Notes: generated from the sequence alone by a model not told the origin. Positions 40,134-49,810 are shown, numbered from the stretch's first letter. The stretch is DNA of 64,000 nt from Eledone cirrhosa (GCA_964016885.1 OZ024741.1:36334923-36398922), one strand, 5' to 3'. Program-made: numbers and translations.

Positions 40134-40312
40134 TAATTGTTTCTACTTTTGGCACAAGGCCAGCAATTATCTCAGGGTATTACTGGTACTTTATTTTAAC
40201 GACCCCGTAAGGATGAAAGGCAAAGTTAACCTCGACAGGATTTAAACGCAGACCATAAAGGACCGTAACTCTTTGTTGCAAAGCATGGCGTCCGACCCTC
40301 TACCGATGATGA
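40134..40312 (-). mobile_element. tRNA-derived SINE
   Basis: Starts in the ATGATGATAA of the LINE tail: ATTGTTTCTACTTTTGGCACA, CCCCGTAAGGATGAAAGGC, GACAGGATTTAAACGC (B-box complement mutated), CCGACCCTCTACCGATGATG. Confidence 0.9.
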
Positions 40313-40555
40313 TAATGATTTAGACCAGGGTTTCCCAATCTGGATGATATAGGATTTAGTGGACGATAAAGGATTTCGAGTATTAAGAAAGTATTTCACC
40401 ATATACTAACCCCCCAAAAATATTCAAAGATATGCAAAGAACCTGTATAAAAAAAACAAAAACAAACAGGAAGTTAAAAGGTAATAACAAACCAGTAATA
40501 AACTTTTACCAAACATTTTTGGTATGTTTTTAAATATTTACTATACAGGTGGGCT
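40313..40555. other. No gene seen
   Basis: Includes AACCAGTAATAAACTTTTACC and A-rich sequence. GACCAGGGTTTCCCAATCTGG resembles a hAT-type terminus but no partner end was found. Confidence 0.4.
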
Positions 40556-40567
40556 GTGGAAAACCTT

Positions 40568-40787
40568 TACTACTACTACTACCACTACTACTACTACTAC
40601 CACTACTACTACTGTTGCTGCTACTGCTACTACTACTGCTGCTGCTGCTACCACCACTGCTGCTGCTATTACCACCACTGCTGCTGCTGTTGCTACTACT
40701 ACTGTTACTACTACCACCACCACCATTACTACTACCACCACTACTACTACCACCACCACCACCACCACCACCACCACCACCACCACC

Positions 40788-40819
<32 letters not shown>

Positions 40820-40980
40820 CACTAACACCACCAACACCACCAACACCACCACTACCACCACCACCACCACTACTAATACTACTACCACCACCACTACTAC
40901 CACCACTACCACCACCAACATCACCACTACCACCATTACTACTAACACCTCCACTACCACTACTACTACTACTACTACTA
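40568..40980. repeat. (TAC/CAC)n trinucleotide repeat, ~410 bp
   Basis: Compound (CTA)n, (CCA)n and (CTG) blocks including ~18 perfect CAC triplets at ~40750-40795. It is open in several frames (poly-Thr, poly-Pro/Leu, poly-His/Tyr) for that reason only. Confidence 0.97.
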
Positions 40981-41089
40981 CAAATATAATGATTACTATA
41001 GCTACTACTATTAGTTCAATGTATAGTTGGTGTCACAGCTGAGCTTACTATTCTTCTCACATCAGGAATTCACATGGTCACAGATGTGT

Positions 41090-41398
41090 GTTCCTGAGTG
41101 TGGGTGTATGGAGATGTGTTGGGGTGTATGTGTGTGTGTAGTGTGTGTGTATGTGTGGTGTAGCATGTGTGTGTGTGTGTAGTGTGTGTGTGTGTGTGGT
41201 GTGTGCTGTGTGGTGTAGCATGTGTGTGTGTGTAGTGTGTGTGTAGTGTGTGTGTGTGATGTGTGCTGTGTGGTGTAGCATGTGTGTGTGTAGTGTGTGT
41301 GTGTGGTGTGTGCTGTGTGATGTAGCATGTGTGTGTGTAGTGTGTGCTGTGTGGTGTAGCATGTGTGTGTGTAGTGTGTGTATGTAGTGTGTGTGGTT
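41090..41398. repeat. TG-rich minisatellite, left block
   Basis: GTGTGTGTAGTGTGTG with GGTGTAGCATGTGTGTGTG recurring about every 60 bp. Confidence 0.95.
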
Positions 41399-41402
41399 AG
41401 AA

Positions 41403-41560
41403 AAAGCTATCTCACCGCTTTTCATAGGCGCCACTAGATCCCATGGCTGGTTTCTCCTCTTCCACGTGCGTACAATCCAACTCGTTAAAACCGGGAGCTG
41501 CAAAACTGACATCCACCACGTTCCTGATCACCGCTAGAGAGAGACCGACCTGCTGGCCCT
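41403..41560 (-). pseudogene. Possible PIF/Harbinger-type transposase fragment
   Basis: In the middle of the TG array the minus strand keeps ~48 open codons: GQQVGLSLAVIRNVVDVSFA, APGFNELDCTHVEEEKP, AMGSSGAYEKR, then TGA at 41412-41414. PGF..LDCTHV..P followed by Y.KR resembles the block around the first catalytic Asp of HARBI1-like nucleases (PGV.G..DC.HV..P...Y.NRK). The match is short and the remaining catalytic blocks are absent, so this is a suggestion only. No flanking inverted repeats or 3-bp TSD were seen. Confidence 0.4.
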
Positions 41561-41562
41561 TC

Positions 41563-41665
41563 CGATCAAGCACCCTTCCGGCCAAGCACCCTTCCGGTCA
41601 AGCACTCTTCCGGCCAAGCACCCTTCTGGTCAAGCACTCTTCCGGTCGAGCACTCCCCAGCTTCC
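41563..41665. repeat. 17-bp minisatellite, ~6 copies
   Basis: CAAGCACCCTTCCGGTC with C/T variants, G/C-richer than its surroundings, between the transposase-like island and the right TG block. Confidence 0.9.
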
Positions 41666-41689
41666 GGCCACCGCACACCACACCATACC

Positions 41690-42189
41690 CACAGTGTGTG
41701 TAGTGTAGCATGTGTGTGTGTGTAGTGTGTGTGGTGTAGCATGTGTGTGTGTGTAGTGTGTGTGGTGTAGCATGTGTGTGTGTGTGTGGTGTAGCATGTG
41801 TGTGTGTGTGTGAGTGTGTGTGTGTTGTGTGTGTGGTGTGTGCTGTGTGGTGTAGCATGTGTGTGTGTTGTGTGTGTGTGTGTGTGGTGTAGCATGTGTG
41901 TGTGTTGTGTGTGTGGTATGTGTGTGTGTAGTGTGTTGTGTAGTGTGTGTGTGTGTAGTGTGTGTGTGTGCTGTGTGGTGTAGCATGTGTGTGTGTTGTG
42001 TGTGTGTAGTGTGTTGTGTAGTGTGTGTGTGTGTAGTGTGTGTGTGTGCTGTGTGGTGTAGCATGTGTGTGTGTTGTGTGTGTGTGTGGTGTGTGGTGTA
42101 GCATGTGTGTGTGTGTGTGGTGTAGCATGTGTATGTGGTGTGTATGTGTGGTGCGTGTGTGTGTGTATGTGGTGTAGCATGTGTGTGTG

Positions 42190-42221
<32 letters not shown>

Positions 42222-42800
42222 TGTAGTATGTGTGTAGTGTGTGTGCGTGGTGTAGCATGTGTGTGTATTGTGTGTTGTGTGTGTGTGTGTGGTGTGTGTG
42301 TGTTGTGTGTGTGGTATGTGTGTGTGTAGTGTGTTGTGTAGTGTCTGTGTGTGTGTGTGGTATGTGTATTGTGTGTGTAGTGTATGTGTATTTTGTGTGT
42401 GTTGTGTGTGTGTGTCTGTGTTGTGTGTAGTGTGTGTGGTATGTACATGTGTGTAGTGTGAGTGTGTGTGTGTATGGTGTAGTGTAAGTGTTGTGTGTAT
42501 GGTGTGTGTGTAATGTGTGTGATGTATGTGTACATGGTGTAAGTGCATATGTGTGTGTGTGTGTGGCGTAAGTGCATGTATGTATATGTGTGTGTATGTA
42601 TGTGTGTATATGTATGTGTGTGTGTGTGTGTGTATATGTATGTGTGTTGTGTGTGTGTGCGTGTGTATATGTATGTGTGTTGTGTGTTGTGTGTGTATAT
42701 ATGTATGTGTGTTGTGTGTGTATATATGTATGTGTGTGTATATATGTATGTGTGTGTGTGTATATATGTATGTGTGTGTGTATATATGTGTGTGTGTGTG
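41690..42800. repeat. TG-rich minisatellite, right block
   Basis: About 1.1 kb of TG with GGTGTAGCATGTGTGTGTG motifs as in the left block, grading into GTATATATGTATGTGTGTG. Very long Cys/Val and Thr/His frames on either strand are artefacts. Confidence 0.97.
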
Positions 42801-43015
42801 GCTACATTCATATTTTTATTTTTCACTGTTTAATCAAATTCTCTGAATTCAGTATTTCTGTCAACTTTAACCTCAACTCAAGACTCTAGGTCCCAGAGTC
42901 TTGAGTCTTGGCTAATGATCAATACAATTATAAATAGGATTCTTCTGAAGGGTCTTTGGAGTAACATCACTTGATAGGAGGCATAGCTCAGAGATCAGGG
43001 AGTCACTCCAGGTAT
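42801..43015. other. No gene seen
   Basis: Contains a short inverted repeat ACTCAAGACTCTAGGTCCCAGAGTCTTGAGT (42876-42908), a 13-bp-arm hairpin. Nothing else recognised. Confidence 0.6.
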
Positions 43016-43016
43016 A

Positions 43017-43200
43017 ATAATTGTTTCTACTTTTGGTACAAGGCCAGCAATTACACCAGCGCATTACTGGTACTTTATTTTATCAACCCCGTAAGGATGA
43101 TAGGCAAAGTTAACCTTGGCGGGATTTGAACTGAGAACGCAAAGGGCCATAACTCTATGCTGAAAAGCATGGTATCTGACACTCTACCAATACTGCCAAT
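43017..43200 (-). mobile_element. tRNA-derived SINE
   Basis: ATTGTTTCTACTTTTGGTACA, AACCCCGTAAGGATGATAGG, GCGGGATTTGAACTG, CACTCTACCAATACTGCCAA. Minus strand, complete. Confidence 0.9.
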
Positions 43201-43204
43201 CTTA

Positions 43205-43377
43205 ATAATTGTTTCTACTTTTGGTACATGCCAGCGCATTACTGGTACTTTATTTTATCGACCCTGTAAGGACGAAAGGCAAAGTTAACCTCGGCGGAAT
43301 TTGAACTCAGAACGTAAAGGGCCATAACTCTCTGCAAAGCATGGTGTCTGACACTCTATTGATACTGCCAGTCCACA
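43205..43377 (-). mobile_element. tRNA-derived SINE, second in tandem
   Basis: Same orientation, a few bases after the previous copy. It has a 15-20 bp deletion in the AAGGCCAGCAATTA part and CTCTGCAAAGCATGG (TGCTG lost), ending CACTCTATTGATACTGCCAG. Confidence 0.88.
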
Positions 43378-43460
43378 GGTATAATAATAATAATAATAAT
43401 AACAATGATTTCTACTGTAGGAGTGCATTACTGGTACTTTATTTTATCAACCCTGGGCAT
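43378..43460 (-). mobile_element. SINE fragment after an (ATA)n tract
   Basis: ATAATAATAATAATAAC, then GATTTCTACTGTAGGAGTGC and ATTACTGGTACTTTATTTTATC, breaking off at 43455 where a LINE fragment begins. Confidence 0.75.
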
Positions 43461-43900
43461 GGATACATTGAAGCTCCGACGCCTGGCAACTGACTTGGTA
43501 AACACCCACAAAATTGTTAACCATCTTGCCAACAACAACCCTGAGCACCTTTTTGATTTCCATGTCTAACACACGTGGACATACCCACAAAGTCAGAAAA
43601 CAGCACAGTTCCCATGACTTTCGGAAACATTTTTTCACGCTCAGAGTTGCTGAAGCATGGAACAAACTACCTGCATCAGTTGTTAGCTGTCGAGACACTG
43701 CATCCTTTAAGGCCTCCATGCTTCCCAAGATTCGCCAACACTACACCTAATATTCCTCCTCCATTCACATGCACACATGTATATTATGACTCATACACTA
43801 TTCACTTCCCTGACATTTGTGTATTATTCTATGTACTATACATACACCTTTGACGAGTTGTAGTGCACCTGAGCACTTTACACAATAATTTCATTATTAT
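43461..43900 (+). pseudogene. CR1/L2-like LINE C-terminus and 3' UTR
   Basis: Plus strand: LRRLATDLVNTHKIVNHLAN, NPEHLFDF, then after a frameshift RGHTHKVRKQHSSHDFRKHF, FTLRVAEAWNKLPASVVSCR, DTASFKASMLPKIRQHYT and a stop at ~43750. RV...WN.LP..VV....SFK..L is the conserved end of many CR1/L2/Jockey-type ORF2 proteins. The 3' UTR ends ACGAGTTGTAGTGCACCTGAGCA, CAATAATTTCATTATTATTAT. 5'-truncated, at least one frameshift. Unlike LINE-A/B there is no (GAT)n tail. Confidence 0.75.
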
Positions 43901-43935
43901 TATAAAGCTAACATTGGCGGGATTTAAACTCAGAT

Positions 43936-43985
43936 GAAATTATTGTGTACAGTGCTCGGGTGCACTACAACTCATCAAAAGTACA
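43936..43985 (-). mobile_element. Inverted copy of the CR1/L2-like tail
   Basis: GAAATTATTGTGTACAGTGCTCGGGTGCACTAC is the reverse complement of the tail at 43855-43895 with a few changes. A 24-bp SINE scrap (TGGCGGGATTTAAACTCAG) lies between them. Confidence 0.8.
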
Positions 43986-44590
43986 GCCACTACTTCTCCA
44001 CATCACAGCTCTGGTACTAGGGACATGTGGTTAGAATGTCTAAGAAAAGAATTGAAATTCATGGTGTTTCTATCTAATATGTTTACTTTATACAGCAAGG
44101 TTAAATTCTATGTTTATTAAAAAAAAGTGTATCTTACATTTTGAATATGTATATTTGTGTGTAAATATATGTATGTAGTCTTGGGTCTCAAATAATCGTC
44201 ATCGTTGTCCCTCCCCCTCCCCGCTTATTTTTTCCGATTTTTTTAAACCCCCCCCCCCCCCCCACACACACACACACGCACACAAACACACACCAGCTTA
44301 TTAAATTTTGCTAATCTATCTCTGGCAAAATTTTATTTTAATTTTGTTTTGACATTAAAAAATATTATACATGACAAAAAAGTACATTACAAGAAATCCC
44401 ATATGTTATAAAATAAATAGAATGACTAATTCTGGTTTAAAAAAAAAAAAACAAGGAGACAACCTAGAAACATTACAGATTTTCAACCCCCCACCTCTTA
44501 CTCCACCCACCCTGCTTATTCCACACACCCACCCCCATTATTTGGGACACGAGAGTATGTATGTTTGTGGAGGAGGTATTTGTATTATAT
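43986..44590. other. No gene seen; C-run, CA tract and A-run
   Basis: Includes a C15 run at ~44250, CACACACACA to 44292 and A12 at ~44440. A 91-codon plus frame (44371-44646) has no motif. Confidence 0.5.
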
Positions 44591-44595
44591 TTGAA

Positions 44596-44740
44596 GGTGT
44601 GTGGTTTAGTAGTTGTGGTGCTGAGTCCATAATCTTACAATCATGAGTTTGATTCCCAGTGGGTGGGCATGTTGTGTTCTAGAGACAGATGCTTTATTTC
44701 ACATTGCTTCCATCCACTCAGCTAGCAAAATAATTTGTAT
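44596..44740 (+). mobile_element. tRNA-derived SINE without LINE tail
   Basis: Head GTGTGGTTTAGTAGTTGTGG, ATGAGTTTGATTCCCAG (B box) and body ATGCTTTATTTCACATTGC, CACTCAGCTAGCAAAATAA. This is the same head/body type as the composite SINEs at 13.4, 14.2 and 45.5 kb, but it lacks their LINE-A-like 3' part. Confidence 0.75.
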
Positions 44741-44796
44741 TTATAATTCAAAGAGCCAGCATTGTCATACATAGTACCATATTTAGGACGAATGAA

Positions 44797-46137
44797 TCCC
44801 TGTGTTAGTTAGGTAATGAGGTTCTGTGTTAGTTAAGTTATGAGGCCTTGTGTTAGTTAAGTTATGAGGCCTTGTGTTAGTTAAGTTATGAGGCCTTTTG
44901 TTAGTTAAGTTATGAGGCTCTGTGGTAGTAAGTTATGAGGCCTTGTGTTAGTTAAGTTATGAGGCCTTGTGTTAGTTAAGTTATGAGGCCTTGTGTTAGT
45001 TAAGTTATGAGGCCTTGTGTTAGTTAAGTTATGAGGCTCTGTGGTAGTAAGTTATGAGGCCTTGTGTTAGTTAAGTTATGAGGCCTTGTGTTAGTTAAGT
45101 TATGAGGCCTTTTGTTAGTTAAGTTATGAGGCTCTGTGGTAGTAAGTTATGAGGCCTTGTGTTAGTTAAGTTATGAGGCCTTGTGTTAGTTAAGTTATGA
45201 GGCCTTGTGTTAGTTAAGTTATGAGGCTCTGTGGTAGTAAGTTATGAGGCCTTGTGTTAGTTAAGTTATGAGGCCTTGTGTTAGTTAAGTTATGAAGCTC
45301 TGTGGTAGTAAGTTATGAGGCTTTGTTAGTTAAGTTATGAGGCTCTGTGGTAGTAAGTTATGAGGCCTTGTGTTAGTTAAGTTATGAGGCCTTGTGTTAG
45401 TTAAGTTATGAGGCCTTTTGTTAGTTAAGTTATGAGGCTCTGTGGTAGTAAGTTATGAGGCCTTGTGTTAGTTAAGTTATGAGGCCTTCATCATCATCAT
45501 CATCATCATCATACGTCCGCTTTTCCCTGCTTGCAAGGGTGGAACAGGAACTGATTCGGGCTTGATTTCTACAGCTAGATGCTCTTCCTAACACCAACCT
45601 CATTTACAGTGAGTGCTGGGTGCTTTTTTGCTGTGGCACCTCCACGACCACTTCACAGTGGAATGATATGGACCCCAGTCCCTATCATCTCATTTCTACA
45701 GCTGAGTAAACTGGAGCAATGTGAAATAAAGTGTCTTGCTCAAGGAAACAACACATCACCCAGTCTGAGAATTGAAATCACAACCTTTCGATTGCAAGGC
45801 CAATTCTCTAACCACTAGAGGCCTTGTGTTAGTTAAGTTATGAGGCTCTGTGGTAGTTAAGTTATGAGGCCTTGTGTTAGTAAAGTTATGAGGCCTTGTG
45901 TTAATTAAGTTATGAGGCTCTGTGTTAATTAAGTTATGAGACCTTGTGTTAGTTAAGTTATGAGGCTCTGTGTTAGTTAAGTTATGAGGCTCTGTGTTAG
46001 TTAAGTTATGAGGCCTTGTGTTCGTTAAGTTATGAGGCCTTATGTTAGTTAAGTTATGAGGCTCTGTGTTAGTTAAGTTATGAGGCTCTGTGGTAGTTAA
46101 GTTATGAGGCCTTGTGTTAGTTAAGTTATGAGGCCCC
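44797..46137. repeat. 24-bp minisatellite with higher-order pattern
   Basis: Unit GAGGCCTTGTGTTAGTTAAGTTAT (24 bp) alternates with a 23-bp variant GAGGCTCTGTGGTAGTAAGTTAT. Blocks of 2-4 GGCCTT units followed by one GGCTCT unit repeat across the left half. The right half uses full-length 24-bp variants only. A 24-bp period gives an 8-residue repeat (PHNLTNTR) on the minus strand (frame 45756-46238), likely an artefact. The array is split by a SINE. Confidence 0.95.
45489..45817 (-). mobile_element. Composite SINE inserted in the 24-bp minisatellite, with TSD
   Basis: GAGGCCTT at 45481-45488 is repeated at 45818-45825. Between them, on the minus strand: tRNA-like head (CTAGTGGTTAGAGAATTGG, GAAAGGTTGTGATTTCAATTC), body (GAGCAAGACACTTTATTTCAC), the LINE-A-type tail and (GAT)8 at 45489-45512. 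It is a complete composite SINE with clear boundaries, younger than the array. Confidence 0.93.
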
Positions 46138-46650
46138 TTTGAACGTTTGACATTTGAAAAACATTTGAAAAAATTCCTCGTAAAAAGTTTTTTTGGCAAG
46201 AAGATGGGCCCACCTAAGCACAATGGTAAATCTAGCACAGGTCTTACGCTGTGGTCCTATAGAATCTCCCTGATAACTATGCTAAGGTTACACATGTCTC
46301 TGGAATGCTCAATATTAATTTCAGTTGTTCAAACAACTATGACTTATCGTTGGAACCAATGGCTCCAACAGTCAACAAGTATTGTGTATATATGGCTGCT
46401 GTTACAGATTGGCTTCATTCCTTGAAGTAGGTTTCAAAACTGATCCTAAAGAAGCAAGGATTTATTGTAATACTATAAATTAGGGAGCAGAGGTTGTGCT
46501 GCCAATACTTACCTTCTTTCTTTCTACATTTCCTTTGTTCTTTTCACTAATATTGCTTTTATTTTTCTGTGGATAAAGAAAACAATTCTATTTATATCAC
46601 AAAAATATATAGAAATGTTACAACTTGCTATTTATCTATCTATCAAGGGT
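46138..46650. other. No gene seen
   Basis: Short open plus frame 46147-46425 (92 codons: MTFEKHLKKFLVKSFFGKKM) has no recognised domain. The rest is AT-rich. Confidence 0.45.
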
Positions 46651-46654
46651 TGTT

Positions 46655-46857
46655 CTATCTACGAGGTGTAAAACAACCCCGCAGTAACGTTCCCCCCTAT
46701 TAGGGATTTCAATTGTTTTATTTTATATATAGTTTATTGTTATTCATTATTGTTAAAGATTTTATGTAAAACCCCAGCTGTCATGTTTTGTAATGTCCCA
46801 TGTTTGTACGCCCTTGTGGCAAATAAAGAAAGATAGCTATCTATCTATCTATCTTTT
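46655..46857 (+). mobile_element. 3' tail of a family C-like LINE, (CTAT)n end
   Basis: CCCCCTATTAGGGATTTC, TTATTGTTATTCATTATTG, CCCTTGTGGCAAATAAAGAAAG, then CTATCTATCTATCTAT. It parallels the end of the next element (CTGGCCAATAAAGAAACAT, then CTATCTATC), so it is a 3' UTR of a related, severely truncated copy. Confidence 0.65.
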
Positions 46858-47845
46858 GTATGGGCGACTGGCACATCGAATGTGCTCAGGCGCTCACAGC
46901 CCTCTGGCAGGCGGACCCGGCGATCAGTGGAGACTCCACTTTGTCATTCTATAGAGGGTTGATCCGCAGCAAGTGCGACGACGCACTCGGTGAAACTCTA
47001 GGCGTAGAGGAAGATGAACTGGCCAGTCTGTTCAATAGGACCTTCCGCCCGGGACCGATGGACAACTTCCAAAAGTCCCTGGCCTTGCAGTGCTACCGAG
47101 GAGCTCTACCAGTTCAAGACAAGCTCTACAGACATGGGCGCCCGGGCAGGGACCCTGCAAAAAAGATCTGTCCGAGGTGCGAGACGAAGAAACCGTCGCG
47201 CACGCATTCATACACTGCCCGGGCGTCACTGACTTGTGGGGCTATGTAGAACCACTATTGTCGCGGGTGGGACCAATCCGGTTGACCACCGAGTCCATTG
47301 TCATGAACAAACTGCCACCCTCCTTCAAAAACGAAGGAGAGGCGGTTTTCCTTTGTGTGATAGCTATGGCGAAAGAGGTTGTATGGTGGACAAGGTTGAA
47401 AGGGCTGAGGTCAGACACCTTTCTCTCCGGCCAACAACTGATATTTTTTTCAAATACCACTTTGGAAGAAGAATCAGGATGGAGAGAGAGGTGCTGTACC
47501 CCAGCAAGTTTTATGAAAGGTGGGTGAAAGTGGCGAGAATGGCCCGAGTGAATGGGCCTTCTCTCTATATCAGCCTGTAGGTTGAGGAAAAGGAGGAGGA
47601 GAGGAAGGGAGTACAAATTCTTCGTACTCCTGGAGATGAGGGTTGCACATTTTTTCGGGGGTATGTGTTACCCATATGAACTGTCTCCCCCTATTGGGGA
47701 AAATCGACTAATTTTTTAAATTGCATTTGTGATAATATTTTACACGTTTTTATTGTATGTAAACTTCCCCCTTTGTATTTGTCCCCTTCTTTTGTGCCCC
47801 TCTGGCCAATAAAGAAACATATCTATCTATCTATCCATCTTATTG
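46858..47845 (+). mobile_element. 5'-truncated non-LTR retrotransposon, family C
   Basis: Second copy of the family seen at 24-25 kb, here on the plus strand. Coding to ~47520, a 3' UTR with GGGTTGCACATTTTTTCGGGG and TTTGTATTTGTCCCCTTC, an AATAAA signal (CCAATAAAGAAAC) and a (TATC)n tail to 47840. It starts inside the (CTAT)n tail of the preceding element. Confidence 0.85.
46860..47527 (+). pseudogene. Family C ORF2 C-terminal region
   Basis: Frame 1 (46860-47249) gives GDWHIECAQALTALWQADPA, SKCDDALGETLGVEEDELAS, MDNFQKSLALQCYRGALPVQ, DKLYRHGRPGRDPAKKICPR and C. Two bases missing after CPRC (compare CPRCVRDEE in the 24 kb copy) move the sequence to frame 47090-47527: RDEETVAHAFIHCPGVTDLW, GYVEPLLSRVGPIRLTTES, VVWWTRLKGLRSDTFLSGQQ. 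The CPRC..H..C knuckle is therefore split by the frameshift. No RT core, inactive. Confidence 0.82.
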
Positions 47846-47849
47846 GCTC

Positions 47850-48135
47850 TGGAAAATTAAAAGGTAAAGTTTTCAGCAAGAATTGAGCTCATAACATAAA
47901 ATAGCCATAACTACCATTGAGTACTCTAAAACCATTGTCAATCCACTGGTAACAACTACAGCTGTTACTAAAATGTGTTTGAAGCAATTAAATGGGAAAA
48001 AGACAAAAGGACAAAAAAAATGACCTCTCCCTCCTGTTGCAAATCCCTTAACAACAACAACATCAACAACAACTACATAAGTTATAAACTTTAATGTTTT
48101 TCTTTTCCGTAGCTGTTGCATAATCCTTGTTGCCA
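47850..48135. other. No gene seen
   Basis: Begins with a weak SINE-like scrap (AATTAAAAGGTAAAGTTTTC), then AACAACAACAACATCAACAAC. No coding evidence. Confidence 0.5.
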
Positions 48136-48373
48136 GACACACACTGCACACACACACATATATATATATATACACACGCACACTCACACACATATATATA
48201 CACATGCACACTCACTCACACACATATATATACACACACACTCACACAGACATACACATACACACACATACACACATGTACACAAACATACACATGATAA
48301 CACACATACATATATATATACAAACACACTCACACAGACATACACATACATACACATACACACATGCACACAA

Positions 48374-48406
<33 letters not shown>

Positions 48407-48625
48407 CAAACATACACTCACACACACATACACATACACATACACACACATACATAGATGCACACAAACACACAAACACACACCACACACACACAGAGAG
48501 AAGGGAGGAGGACACAAATACACTGACATACATACAGATTGAGAGACACACGATTTTATACACACACAGACACACACAGACACACATGCGCACACACACA
48601 CACACACACACATAAATACACAGAC
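48136..48625. repeat. CA-rich microsatellite cluster
   Basis: CACACACATATATATA alternating with CACACAGACATACACAT blocks. TH-rich and CV-rich frames here are artefacts. Confidence 0.97.
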
Positions 48626-48854
48626 ATAGAGACAGTAAGACAGTTCTGGAAACTACCACAGATGTACACTAATGTACACATGTGTTATTTGTGAGTTTAT
48701 AACTGAAAGAACTAAAATGCTTCCAGCTCAGTGGATAATGTTGGATTAATGGCTTTAACCCTTTACCATTTAAACTGGCCGTATCTGGCCAAAATTCTCT
48801 CACCTTTTTCTGTTCAAACTGGCCGCTCACATTGATATTTATACTGACATTGTG

Positions 48855-49040
48855 GATTGGCAGTATTGGTAGAAGGTCTGACGCCATGCTTTGCAGCATA
48901 GAGTTACGGCCCTTTATGGTCTGAGTTCAAATCCCGCTGAGGTTAACTTTGCCTTTCATCCTTACGGGGGTCGATAAAATAAAGTACCAGTAATACACTG
49001 GGATAATTGCTGGCCTTGTGCCAAAAATAGAAACAATTAT
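48855..49040 (+). mobile_element. tRNA-derived SINE, reference copy
   Basis: Reads in sense: GGATTGGCAGTATTGGTAGAAG (A-box side), GTCTGAGTTCAAATCCCGC (B box), GAGGTTAACTTTGCC, CCTTACGGGGGTCGATAAAA, GTACCAGTAATACACTGGG, CTGGCCTTGTGCC, AAATAGAAACAATTAT. About 185 bp. This layout, tRNA-like head plus AAAGTACCAGT body, is the cephalopod SINE type by my recollection. Confidence 0.92.
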
Positions 49041-49057
49041 AGTATTGTTCTCAAAAT

Positions 49058-49245
49058 AAATAATTGTTTCTATTTTTGGCGCAAGCCCAGCAATTATCCC
49101 AGTGCATTACTGATACTTTAGTTTATCGACCCCGTAAGGATGAAAAGCAAAGTTAACCTCGGCAGGGTTTGAACTCAAACAGTAAAGGGCCATAACTCTA
49201 TGCTGCAAAGCATGGTGTCCGACCCTCTACCGATACTGCGGGTTG
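49058..49245 (-). mobile_element. tRNA-derived SINE, inverted to the previous one
   Basis: TTGTTTCTATTTTTGGCGCAAG, CCCCGTAAGGATGAAAAGC, CTCTACCGATACTGCGGG. It lies 17 bp after the plus-strand copy, so the pair can fold into a long imperfect hairpin. Confidence 0.92.
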
Positions 49246-49284
49246 AGTATATTGTATATTCAATATTAACAATATACCATTAAT

Positions 49285-49480
49285 ATGATGGATAGATGGA
49301 ATTGGTAGAGAATCAGACAAAAGGCCTTGTCCTGTTTGAACATGGTTTTTTAGATTCAACTTTGCTTTTCATCTTTCTAGGGTTGACAAAAATACCAGTC
49401 AAGTACTGGAGTTGATTTAATCAACTTTGTCCTTCCCCAAAATTTGTTAGCCTTGTCTCTAAATAAAAAATCTATTTTAA
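49285..49480 (+). mobile_element. Degenerate SINE, plus strand
   Basis: GAATTGGTAGAGAATCAGAC, TTTGCTTTTCATCTTTCTAGGG, ATACCAGTCAAGTACTGG, GTTGATTTAATC, TTAGCCTTGTCTCTAAATA. Older subtype with a GTTGATTTAATCGAC segment. Confidence 0.75.
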
Positions 49481-49497
49481 CAATGTACCATTATAAA

Positions 49498-49580
49498 ATA
49501 TCATACCACTCAAGTACTGTGATCAATTAAGCTAACGACCCCACAACATTTGTGACCTTGCGCCTATGTAAAAAATAACT
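49498..49580 (+). mobile_element. SINE scrap
   Basis: ACCACTCAAGTACTGTGATC and GTGACCTTGCGCCTATGTA match the 3' half of the older SINE subtype. Confidence 0.55.
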
Positions 49581-49619
49581 ATTGTTGTTGTTGTTGTCAT
49601 TGTTGTTTTTAGAGTGTTG

Positions 49620-49810
49620 AACAAAATGTTTTGCAGTGTTAGTTCCAGTTCTTTAGGTTCTGAGTTCAAATTCCGGCCACGTTAGCTTAGCCTTTTCATT
49701 CCTTACAGAGTCAATAGAATAAAGCACCAGTAATGCACTGGGGTCAATTTAATCGACTTTCCCATCTCCCCAAATTGCTGGCTTTGTGCCTATAGTAGAA
49801 ATCATTATTG
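49620..49810 (+). mobile_element. Degenerate SINE, plus strand
   Basis: GTTCTGAGTTCAAATTCCG (B box), CTTTTCATTCCTTACAGAG, AAAGCACCAGTAATGCACTGG, GTCAATTTAATCGAC, GGCTTTGTGCCTATAG. Confidence 0.8.

Noticed and set aside
40320..40345. Second hAT-type MITE end (CCAGGGTTTCCCAATCTGG)
   Set aside because: No matching inverted end or 8-bp duplication found within the next kilobase.
40524..41042. 172-codon poly-threonine frame
   Set aside because: Product of the (ACC/ACT)n repeat; the overlapping frames are equally open.
41598..42826. Minus-strand frames up to 398 codons (THTHATPH)
   Set aside because: Stop-free TG/CA repeat.
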